From: Klebsiella pneumoniae
Lineage (GTDB): Bacteria > Pseudomonadota > Gammaproteobacteria > Pseudomonadales > Pseudohongiellaceae
Length of the DNA stretch: 10,339 bases
Reading direction: 5' to 3'
NCBI GenBank assembly: GCA_945869725.1
Contig: CAMBPO010000076.1
Coordinates: forward strand, 1 to 10,339
Position numbers and translations under genes: made by a program. The notes under the pieces are model-generated. The model was not told the origin of the DNA. It was given only the letters and a program-made list of their open reading frames with translations, and ran no database searches. Below are positions 1-5,150 of this stretch, piece after piece (the first letter of the stretch is position 1; every line of letters starts with the position of its first letter).

Positions 1-1184
1 CTCAAGGTGCCCGCACCCTGGCATACGAAGCTGCCATGGCTGCCCTAGTCGAGCAACATCCTGACGATATGGAAGCGCAGATTTTTTATGCGCTAGCTGT
101 CAACCAGACTGCCAGCCCCAACGACAAAACCTATTCACAGCAATTGAAAGCTGCCGAGATTCTGGAACCATTGTTTATGCAATACCGGGATCACCCAGGG
201 CTCGCACATTACATCATTCACGCCTATGATCACCCGCCTCTGGCAGCGCGCGCACTCAATGCTGCGCGCAGGTACGCATCATTGGCGCCAGATGCCCCAC
301 ATGCACTGCACATGCCATCACACACCTTCACCCGCGTGGGCATGTGGCAAGAATCGGTAGACAGCAATCTGCGTTCTGCACAGATTGCACGCGAAAGCAG
401 TACCGCTGGCGAAGAGCTTCATGCACTGGATTATCAGGTGTATGCATACCTGCAAATGGCGCAGGATAAAAAGGCGCTGGAAGTTGTGGAACGTGCACGA
501 GCATTGGTGTCCGAAGTAGACATTACCGCTATTGGTGCAACACAGGCCGGCGCATTTGCTATTGCAACGATACCTGCACGTTATGCTCTTGAGCGCGGCG
601 ACTTTGCAGCGGCGGCTGCACTGGAAGTCGTGCCCGCCGAGACAACGCCCCACACTCAGGCCATCACTCACTTTGCCCGAGCGGTGGGTGCCGCCCGTAA
701 CGGACAGCCAGACGCTGCAGCGCAAGACATCAGCATGCTGGCAGAACTGCGGGAGCGCGCCCGTGCCCGGCAAGATACCTACTGGACAGAGCAGATTGAC
801 ATACAGCACCTGGCGGCCAGCGCCTGGGTGGTTTTTGCTGCCGGAAACCAGCAAGAAGGCATCCGGATGATGAGCCAGGCTGCTGATATTGAAGATGCTA
901 CCGACAAAGCCTCCGTCTCTCCCGGCCCCATGGCACCCGCCCGGGAGTTGCTGGGCACTATGTTGCTGGAGGCTGGCCAGCCGGCTGACGCGCTCACAGC
1001 ACTCGAAGCCACGCTGGCGAAAGAGCCTAATCGTTTCCTGACACTGTCTGCAGCTGCGCAGGCTGCTGAAGACTCCGGTGACGCTGACAAAGCCCGCCAG
1101 TACTATCAGCAATTACTGACTGTTGCCGCCAGCGCAGACAGTGAACGCACGGCACTGGAACAGGCCAGGGAGTTTATGCGGTAA
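1..1184 (+). CDS. TPR-repeat protein, 5' end outside the window
   Basis: The reading frame is open from base 3 and runs into the first ATG at 36 without a stop, so this is the C-terminal part of a longer protein and the ATG at 36 is probably internal. Counting from that ATG, 382 residues remain. A segment HYIIHAYDHP at 58-67 is followed by HALHMPSHTFTRVGMW at 89-104. As I recall, this His-rich HMPSH-x-F-x-R-x-G-x-W arrangement is typical of a family of bacterial TPR proteins of unknown function, usually 500-600 residues with an export signal that would lie upstream here. The rest is Ala-rich helical-hairpin sequence, and the last about 70 residues (LLEAGQPADALTALEATLA, then DADKARQYYQQLL) look like two canonical TPRs. 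These repeats normally mediate protein-protein contacts, but nothing seen identifies a partner. The stop TAA is at 1182-1184. Confidence 0.72.
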   Translation, partial: QGARTLAYEAAMAALVEQHPDDMEAQIFYALAVNQTASPNDKTYSQQLKAAEILEPLFMQYRDHPGLAHYIIHAYDHPPLAARALNAARRYASLAPDAPHALHMPSHTFTRVGMWQESVDSNLRSAQIARESSTAGEELHALDYQVYAYLQMAQDKKALEVVERARALVSEVDITAIGATQAGAFAIATIPARYALERGDFAAAAALEVVPAETTPHTQAITHFARAVGAARNGQPDAAAQDISMLAELRERARARQDTYWTEQIDIQHLAASAWVVFAAGNQQEGIRMMSQAADIEDATDKASVSPGPMAPARELLGTMLLEAGQPADALTALEATLAKEPNRFLTLSAAAQAAEDSGDADKARQYYQQLLTVAASADSERTALEQAREFMR

Positions 1185-1190
1185 CACGTT

Positions 1191-1223
1191 GTTACGACCA
1201 CGCCGTTACGACCACGCCGTTAC
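1191..1223. repeat. 14-bp direct repeat, 2.4 copies
   Basis: The unit GTTACGACCACGCC occurs at 1191-1204 and 1205-1218, followed by a partial third copy GTTAC at 1219-1223, starting 7 bp after the TPR gene stop. The rest of the 173-bp gap to the next gene shows only a weak 6-bp inverted repeat, GGCGGT (1283-1288) with ACCGCC (1309-1314). It has no T-tract, so I do not call a terminator. Confidence 0.7.
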
Positions 1224-1357
1224 TACAACAGCTTCGATGAGCGTGGGAGGACAACACACCGTGACGGTTTTAACCAAATAGCGGCGGTTTTCGCCAGATT
1301 CCGGAGCGACCGCCAAACCGGCATGACAATATACAAACCGATTCAACAAGTTAAAAC

Positions 1358-1780
1358 ATGGGCACGACTTATGCTTGGCTAATTCAGTCGCTGATCTCTA
1401 AATTCGGCTTTGTATACGAGGATAACAACGTGCAGTTGCCCAAACCCATCTTCCGACCGATACCGCTGATCTATAAAATCGGCGTCTCCGTTCTGATTGC
1501 TGTATTTCTCGTCATAGGCCTGCTAGGGCTCATTCTTCCGATCATACCGGGGATACTATTTCTGGTACTGGCTGTGTTTCTGATGACACGCGTTTCACGT
1601 CGCGCAGCAACGTATGCGCATAACCAGGCTTGGTATCACCGACAGATGGGTCACTTAAATGCCACCCGTCATTTATCGGCAGGTGACCGGGTCAAGTACA
1701 GTTTTCTGATCGCCGCCAGGGGCACTGTCAACGCCATCAAACGTCTTTTCAAGACCATCAGAAAAGGCCGTCGAACTTAA
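1358..1780 (+). CDS. Small inner-membrane protein (PGPGW/DUF454-like)
   Basis: A 140-residue protein with one strongly hydrophobic stretch at roughly residues 38-74, probably two closely spaced membrane helices around a Pro/Gly turn (GLLGLILPIIPGILFLVLAV). This is followed by a basic RVSRR stop-transfer segment and a Lys/Arg-rich C-terminus. The Pro-Gly hairpin and flanking basic residues resemble small membrane proteins of the PGPGW or DUF454 (YbaN) type; which of the two, if either, I cannot decide by eye, and function is unknown. The ATG at 1358 has no convincing ribosome-binding site. An in-frame GTG at 1430 is preceded by GAGGA (1418-1422) with 7-nt spacing and would remove 24 N-terminal residues while keeping the membrane segment, so it is a serious alternative start. 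The gene converges on the Smr-like gene, and the two stop codons overlap. Confidence 0.6.
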   Translation: MGTTYAWLIQSLISKFGFVYEDNNVQLPKPIFRPIPLIYKIGVSVLIAVFLVIGLLGLILPIIPGILFLVLAVFLMTRVSRRAATYAHNQAWYHRQMGHLNATRHLSAGDRVKYSFLIAARGTVNAIKRLFKTIRKGRRT

Positions 1781-2229
1781 CGAATGCGTATGATCAGCGA
1801 GCCACGGTTCTCCTCCGAGAAGTCGAGCACCGTGCCGCGACTCTTTTTAAAATACAACTCTGCAAGCACAGCATCACGGATTAGTCCGCCACCCACAATC
1901 AGTCGCAGGGTCTGCGCGTGTGTCTGCCTCCATATCTTGTTCAGGGTTAGTTCCAGTTTTTCGACCGCCTGCACAACCGTCTCGCGATGATGGGCGATAT
2001 CCGCCGTGATGGTGCTACCGTCGCTCAGACTGAACAGGGGGGCATCACACTTGATACACAGTGGCTCACTGACACGATCAGCGATGTCCGGAGCAGGCTG
2101 CTGATGGTGCATACCGCAGTTCAGACACTCTCGTTTGGAGGTTTTCTCGCCGCGCGGCAATCTCTTAACGTTTTGATCAGACAAACCTGTACCCCTGCTT
2201 TGTGTCTGTGCCGATGCCTGAGCACCCAT
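1777..2229 (-). CDS. Zinc-ribbon protein with a Smr-like C-terminal domain
   Basis: Read on the minus strand from the ATG at 2229-2227, this gives 150 residues. The open frame extends further upstream, but there it runs across the divergent promoter and into the phosphatase gene, so a start at 2229 is chosen. Two cysteine pairs, C35-x2-C38 and C58-x2-C61, form a likely zinc ribbon. Residues 80-150 follow the Smr pattern: a helix after HHRETVVQAVEKLE, a strand LRLIVGGG (108-115) where Smr domains carry the glycine loop, a helix, then TVLDF and GSLIIRI strands. Smr domains are nucleases or nucleic-acid binding modules related to the MutS2 C-terminus. Here the usual D-x-H-G start is degenerate, so catalytic activity is doubtful. 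The stop TAA lies within the TTAA shared with the converging membrane-protein gene. Confidence 0.6.
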   Translation of the reverse strand: MGAQASAQTQSRGTGLSDQNVKRLPRGEKTSKRECLNCGMHHQQPAPDIADRVSEPLCIKCDAPLFSLSDGSTITADIAHHRETVVQAVEKLELTLNKIWRQTHAQTLRLIVGGGLIRDAVLAELYFKKSRGTVLDFSEENRGSLIIRIR

Positions 2230-2250
2230 TGAATTTTTAATCGCTCGAAA

Positions 2251-2270
2251 ATAATCAAAGTGATTATACT
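2251..2270. promoter_or_regulatory. Divergent promoter region with a 7-bp operator-like dyad
   Basis: In the 73-bp gap between the divergent Smr-like and phosphatase genes, ATAATCA (2251-2257) and TGATTAT (2261-2267) form a perfect dyad with a 3-bp centre. The dyad overlaps a plus-strand -10-like TATACT (2265-2270) and a minus-strand consensus TATAAT (2268 to 2263). Either would place transcription starts about 25 nt upstream of the respective start codon. No good -35 hexamer is visible for either. A regulator bound to the dyad would cover both -10 elements; this role is inferred. Confidence 0.4.
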
Positions 2271-2302
2271 GCTGAAAACAAAAAGTTCCTGAGGGAAAAC
2301 GC

Positions 2303-3148
2303 ATGAAAAACCTAACAACGCTTTTATCTGCTGCGATCTTCTCAGGCCCGCTGCTATGTGGCCTGACCTTTGCAGTGATGCCCCCGGAGGCATTTGCGCA
2401 GCCTGCGCCGGTTGAGGAAATCCGCCCTGGCCGATTGCCAGGATACCTGCATGAAGAAGATCTGCCTGACGCCTTGGCATTGATTCCGTCAGCACCCGCC
2501 CCGGACTCCACGGCGTATGCATGGGAACAAGAGGTCAACCAGAAAATCCAGACTCTGCGTGGTGGCCCGCGCTGGGATCTTGCCACGCTCGACAACGATC
2601 TGACATTTCCAAACGCAGCCGGCACTTTTTCCTGCGCACTGGGCGCGCCCATCACACAGGAACAAACCCCCTACCTTTACCAACTGCTGCGGCGCACCTT
2701 GCTGGATGCCGGCCTGGCGACCTACAGCGCAAAAAATTACTATCAACGCACACGCCCGTTTGTTGTCAATGAACAGTCTATCTGCGCTGTGGGGGCTGAA
2801 GAGACCTTACGCACCGACGGCTCTTACCCTTCCGGGCATACAGCCATTGGCTGGGCATGGGCACTGATTCTCAGTGAAATTGCACCCGATCGCTCCAACC
2901 AGATTCAGGCACGGGGACTGGCGTTTGGTGACAGCCGGATGGTGTGCAATGTACATTGGCCTATGGATGTTATTCAGGGTCAGACGATTGGAGCCGCCAC
3001 TGTTGCAGTGCTACAGTCCGACGCCCTGTTCCGCTCCGACCTGGCTGGCGCCAAAGCCGAAGTTGCTGCCATTCGCGCGCGAGGGTTGCCGCCCACCCGT
3101 GATTGCGCAGTCGAAGCCCAGGCCATGTCAATTGTTGTCCCGCGTTAA
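2303..3148 (+). CDS. Secreted class A nonspecific acid phosphatase (PAP2/PhoN type)
   Basis: A 281-residue protein with an N-terminal signal peptide (hydrophobic residues 5-25, likely cleavage after AFA at 30-32). It carries the full tripartite PAP2/PhoN signature: K144-x6-R151-P152; G173-SYPSGH-T180, the class A form of the second motif; and S211-R212-x5-H218-x3-D222. His218 should be the phospho-accepting nucleophile and His179 the acid/base, by analogy to PhoN. It should release phosphate from organic monoesters in the periplasm. Length matches the family, with a somewhat long N-terminal lead. The start is supported by GAGGG (2291-2295) 7 nt upstream. Only 19 bp separate its stop from the following rhodanese gene, so the two are probably co-transcribed; what links a phosphatase to sulfurtransfer is not evident. 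Confidence 0.88.
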   Translation: MKNLTTLLSAAIFSGPLLCGLTFAVMPPEAFAQPAPVEEIRPGRLPGYLHEEDLPDALALIPSAPAPDSTAYAWEQEVNQKIQTLRGGPRWDLATLDNDLTFPNAAGTFSCALGAPITQEQTPYLYQLLRRTLLDAGLATYSAKNYYQRTRPFVVNEQSICAVGAEETLRTDGSYPSGHTAIGWAWALILSEIAPDRSNQIQARGLAFGDSRMVCNVHWPMDVIQGQTIGAATVAVLQSDALFRSDLAGAKAEVAAIRARGLPPTRDCAVEAQAMSIVVPR

Positions 3149-3167
3149 CCAAAAGAGGATATCCACG

Positions 3168-4052
3168 ATGAAAATGTTCAAGATTCTCAGCTTTTTGCTG
3201 CTGTTCAGTTACACAGGCTTGCTGGCGGCTGCACCGGAAGGCTGGGCGCCTTTGCTGGAGCCTGCAGAACTCAATCAGATATTGGCCGGGTCTGAAGAAG
3301 TACGCGTCATCACGGTGACCGGCGATTACGCCACGGGCCATATTCCGGGCGCCCTCAATGCACCTTATTCCGGTTTCAGAGGCCCGCAAACCAATGCCGG
3401 CCAACTACCCTCCATCGAGGCATTGACCGCAGTCGTGCAGCAACTAGGCATTACCCCGAAAACACCGGTGGCGATTGTGCATCAAGGAAGCTCTGACGTG
3501 GATATGGGTGCATCAACCCGTGTTTACTGGACATTGAAATCTCTGGGCATAGAAAATCTAGCAGTTTTGAACGGTGGTTTTGCCGCATGGCAAGCTGCCG
3601 GCCTGCCCGTGAGCACCGATGCCAACACGGTGGCAGCATCTGACTTTGTGCCGGCCTGGTCTGATGCATACACCGTGCATACCGCTGAGGTGGAGCAACT
3701 AGTCACCAATGATGCAGCGCGACTCATTGATGGTCGCCCCGCCGCATTTTTTGAAGGCACTCAAGTAACAGCCGCGCGCGCCGGTACCATCAAAGGCGCG
3801 GAGAACCTAAGTTTTGTCAGCTTTTTTAATCAGGCCAGCATGAAATCTGCAAGTGATCTGTCAAGCGTGTTGTCGGCAGCGTCCGCATCTGACGACGAGC
3901 TCACCGTCGCCTTCTGCAACACGGGTCACATGGCTTCAATTAACTGGTTTGTCATGAGTGAAGTGGCCGGCATGGAGAATGTAAAACTGTATGCCGAAAG
4001 TATTGTTGAGTGGGCGCAATCGCCGGATCGGCCGATGGACAATGAGCCTTGA
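3168..4052 (+). CDS. Exported two-domain rhodanese (sulfurtransferase), shorter paralog
   Basis: A 294-residue protein starting at the ATG at 3168, which has AGAGGA at 3154-3159 and opens a signal peptide (hydrophobic residues 4-21, cleavage near AAA-PEG). The frame is open further upstream, but that part overlaps the phosphatase in another frame and is discarded. The N-terminal rhodanese domain (about 25-150) has VTGDYATGHIPGA and LNGGFAAW. Its active-site loop VHQGSSD has no cysteine, so it is structural only. The C-terminal domain (about 165-285) has C250 in CNTGHMAS, the expected persulfide-carrying cysteine. Its likely role is sulfur transfer from thiosulfate or a related donor in the periplasm. 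By eye it is about two-thirds identical over the N-terminal domain to the paralog at 5147-6163. It lacks that paralog's last about 22 residues: it stops at MDNEP, immediately before a tandem repeat array. Confidence 0.87.
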   Translation: MKMFKILSFLLLFSYTGLLAAAPEGWAPLLEPAELNQILAGSEEVRVITVTGDYATGHIPGALNAPYSGFRGPQTNAGQLPSIEALTAVVQQLGITPKTPVAIVHQGSSDVDMGASTRVYWTLKSLGIENLAVLNGGFAAWQAAGLPVSTDANTVAASDFVPAWSDAYTVHTAEVEQLVTNDAARLIDGRPAAFFEGTQVTAARAGTIKGAENLSFVSFFNQASMKSASDLSSVLSAASASDDELTVAFCNTGHMASINWFVMSEVAGMENVKLYAESIVEWAQSPDRPMDNEP

Positions 4053-4105
4053 TCAGACCGGTCTGAACGGTCTGAACGGTCTGAACGGTCTGAACGGTCT
4101 GAACG
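4053..4105. repeat. 14-bp palindrome leading into five 9-bp tandem repeats
   Basis: Directly after the rhodanese stop, TCAGACCGGTCTGA (4053-4066) is a perfect palindrome whose right half begins five exact copies of GTCTGAACG (4061-4105). Because the period is 9 bp, readthrough of the TGA would encode a repeated Ser-Glu-Arg triplet, and the opposite strand an Asp-Arg-Ser triplet. Neither frame looks like a real protein. Confidence 0.9.
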
Positions 4106-4130
4106 ATGCGCGTTAACAAAAGGACGATCC

Positions 4131-4213
4131 GGCCAGTCAAGCACCGGGGCATTCCTCAGAACGGCGCTGCGCGCCTGATCGTTCTTCGCTCATGCCCCGG
4201 TGCTTGACTGGCC
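4131..4213 (-). repeat. Large stem-loop element, copy 1
   Basis: Two perfectly complementary 22-nt arms (4131-4152 and 4192-4213) flank a 39-nt core (4153-4191). Read on the minus strand the core is GAGCGA, AGAAC, GATCA, GGCGC, GCA, GCGCC, GTTCT, GAGGA. This folds as an internal loop (GAGCGA opposite GAGGA), a 5-bp stem AGAAC/GTTCT, a 5-nt bulge GATCA, and a 5-bp stem GGCGC/GCGCC closed by GCA. The core and fold recur in copies 2 and 3 with different outer arms. The stem is not followed by a T-tract, so it is not a standard intrinsic terminator. It lies 78 bp past the rhodanese stop, beyond the 9-bp tandem repeats, and is inverted relative to copy 2, 44 bp away. Confidence 0.85.
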
Positions 4214-4257
4214 TCTTCGCCACTTTCGGGCTGCAGTAGTGCTCAATCGCTGGCACC

Positions 4258-4340
4258 AGCCCACCGGTGGCCAGGATGAGAGCGAGGCACAATCAGGCGC
4301 GCAGCGCCGTGCCGAGGAACATTCCGGCTACCGGTGGGCT
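4258..4340 (+). repeat. Large stem-loop element, copy 2
   Basis: It has the same 22+39+22 geometry as copy 1 in the opposite orientation. The arms are 4258-4279 and 4319-4340; they pair at 18 Watson-Crick and 2 G-T positions, with 2 mismatches. The core at 4280-4318 reads GAGCGA, GGCAC, AATCA, GGCGC, GCA, GCGCC, GTGCC, GAGGA. The second stem is GGCAC/GTGCC here against AGAAC/GTTCT in copy 1, a compensatory change at two base pairs, with the wobble-tolerant outer stem also suggesting selection on a fold. It ends 10 bp from the stop codon of the minus-strand GNAT gene, so copies 1 and 2 together fill the gap between two converging genes. Confidence 0.82.
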
Positions 4341-4350
4341 TTCTCCAGCG

Positions 4351-4605
4351 TTAAACTGACGTCAGAAACCTGGCAACATACCAGCAACTGGCGCTGATGC
4401 TCAGATGCTCAGCGCTGGCCCACGCCAACCCATAATGAACCAGCTTTTCGGCAAGACCTTTGCCTCTGAGTTCCGATGGAACGTAGGTACGTGTAAAGTC
4501 CACGTGCTGACCTTGCAATTGATACTGCAGAATGGATTCAATTCCATTTGTGTCAATGGTAAAACAGAGTCGATCAGGATTATGAACAACAATGGAATCA
4601 CGCAT
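4351..4605 (-). CDS. Minimal GNAT-fold N-acetyltransferase (Acetyltransf_CG type)
   Basis: An 84-residue protein read on the minus strand from the ATG at 4605-4603; a TTG one codon upstream is also possible. It matches the short YjdJ/NATD1-like acetyltransferase pattern: FTID-x-NGIESILQYQL (strand-turn-strand, 15-30), then YVPSELRGKGLAEKLVHYGL (41-60). There R47-G-K-G50 is the acetyl-CoA pyrophosphate-binding loop. A strand follows with SASCWYVARFL (71-81), where the family usually has a P-x-C-x-Y motif. The family normally continues about 10 residues further (typically ending like RHPEY), so the C-terminus is slightly short, ending LTSV just before stem-loop copy 2. The substrate is unknown. 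The gene is divergent from the next one with only 15 bp between start codons. Confidence 0.72.
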   Translation of the reverse strand: MRDSIVVHNPDRLCFTIDTNGIESILQYQLQGQHVDFTRTYVPSELRGKGLAEKLVHYGLAWASAEHLSISASCWYVARFLTSV

Positions 4606-4620
4606 CAAGGAATCTCATCT

Positions 4621-4743
4621 ATGTTTGTTGTCATTTTTCAGGCCACCATCAGACAAGCAGGTCTAAAACGCTGGCGCCCGGATTATTCGGTACAGATTAC
4701 CAAAATAGAACGGCACTATGACAGCAAGGGAGCCACGGCATGA
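4621..4743 (+). pseudogene. Internally deleted ABM-type monooxygenase remnant (40 codons)
   Basis: This short frame begins ATG at 4621 with AAGGA (4607-4611) upstream and encodes 40 residues. Its first 12, MFVVIFQATIRQ, look like the N-terminal strand of small antibiotic-biosynthesis-monooxygenase (ABM) domain proteins. The rest, AGLKRWRPDYSVQITKIERH, looks like that family's C-terminal end (pattern G-R-x-x-W-Y-x-x-Y-x-V-x-x-x-x-I-E-R). The middle, about 60 residues including the usual YWxSEE segment, is absent, so an in-frame internal deletion is inferred. The frame is intact, keeps a ribosome-binding site, and its TGA overlaps the ATG of the YchJ-like gene, so it may survive because its translation is coupled to that gene. 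A functional micropeptide is less likely but possible. Confidence 0.55.
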
Positions 4744-5150
4744 AACCTTGCGCGTGCTGTAGTGGCAAACTGTTCTCCACCTGCTGCAGTCCATTCCTGT
4801 CGGGAAAAGCCTTCCCCAAAACAGTTAAACAATTGATGCGCTCGCGGTATGCAGCGTTTGCGCTGAGCGGCTATGGCCAGTACTTGTTAGACACCTGGCA
4901 TCCGGATTCCGCGCCGGCGGTCACTGCAGAAGACCTGGGCTCGGTAGATTCCAACTGGCTGGGGCTTGACATACTGGATTCCTCGCAACAGGGCGATAGC
5001 GGTACAGTGGAGTTCTGCGCTCGCTTCCTGGACGAAGATGGCAAGCCAAAAACCCACCGCGAAAACTCCCGGTTTGTTCGGATCAAAGGCCGCTGGTACT
5101 ACGTTGATGCCCTGTCGCTTGACTATCAAAGTGCAGGTATAGCGCCATGA
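4740..5150 (+). CDS. ychJ: YchJ-family SEC-C motif protein (UPF0225)
   Basis: A 136-residue cytoplasmic protein of the YchJ/UPF0225 family. Residues 4-16 (CACCSGKLFSTCC) form the N-terminal SEC-C-like zinc-binding motif, followed by PFLSGKAFPKTVKQLMRSRY, which is nearly diagnostic of the family. A typical YchJ core follows (YLLDTWHPDS, then VEFCARF, ENSRFVRIKGRWYYVDA). E. coli YchJ is about 152 residues and has a second SEC-C motif at the C-terminus. This protein ends soon after the WYYVD core, so it is the single-motif form. The biochemical role is not established in the family. The start is supported by AAGGGAG about 7 nt upstream. The start overlaps the preceding remnant (ATGA) and the stop overlaps the rhodanese start (ATGA), indicating translational coupling. 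Confidence 0.87.
   Translation: MKPCACCSGKLFSTCCSPFLSGKAFPKTVKQLMRSRYAAFALSGYGQYLLDTWHPDSAPAVTAEDLGSVDSNWLGLDILDSSQQGDSGTVEFCARFLDEDGKPKTHRENSRFVRIKGRWYYVDALSLDYQSAGIAP

Noticed and set aside
1265..1320. Possible hairpin after the TPR gene
   Set aside because: Only a 6-bp stem with a 20-nt loop and no T-tract; too weak to call.
2230..2655. N-terminal extension of the Smr-like protein
   Set aside because: It would cross the divergent promoter and lie antisense to the phosphatase; low-complexity Arg/Ser/Gly composition suggests shadow coding.
2874..3167. Upstream extension of the first rhodanese frame
   Set aside because: It overlaps the PAP2 phosphatase, whose SR-x5-H-x3-D motif is encoded there in another frame; the ATG at 3168 has a good ribosome-binding site and signal peptide.
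3926..4152. Minus-strand frames rich in Asp-Arg-Ser or Thr-Val-Gln repeats
   Set aside because: They are artefacts of the 9-bp tandem repeat having a period divisible by three; no start signals and no homology-like pattern.
4131..4340. Intrinsic (rho-independent) terminators
   Set aside because: The stems are far longer than usual, have a structured 39-nt loop, and lack a T-tract on either side. A role in 3'-end stability is still possible.
4405..4620. Plus-strand frame upstream of the ABM-like start
   Set aside because: It is antisense to the GNAT gene and in frame with the remnant only by chance; the Shine-Dalgarno at 4607-4611 and the ABM-like N-terminus support the start at 4621.
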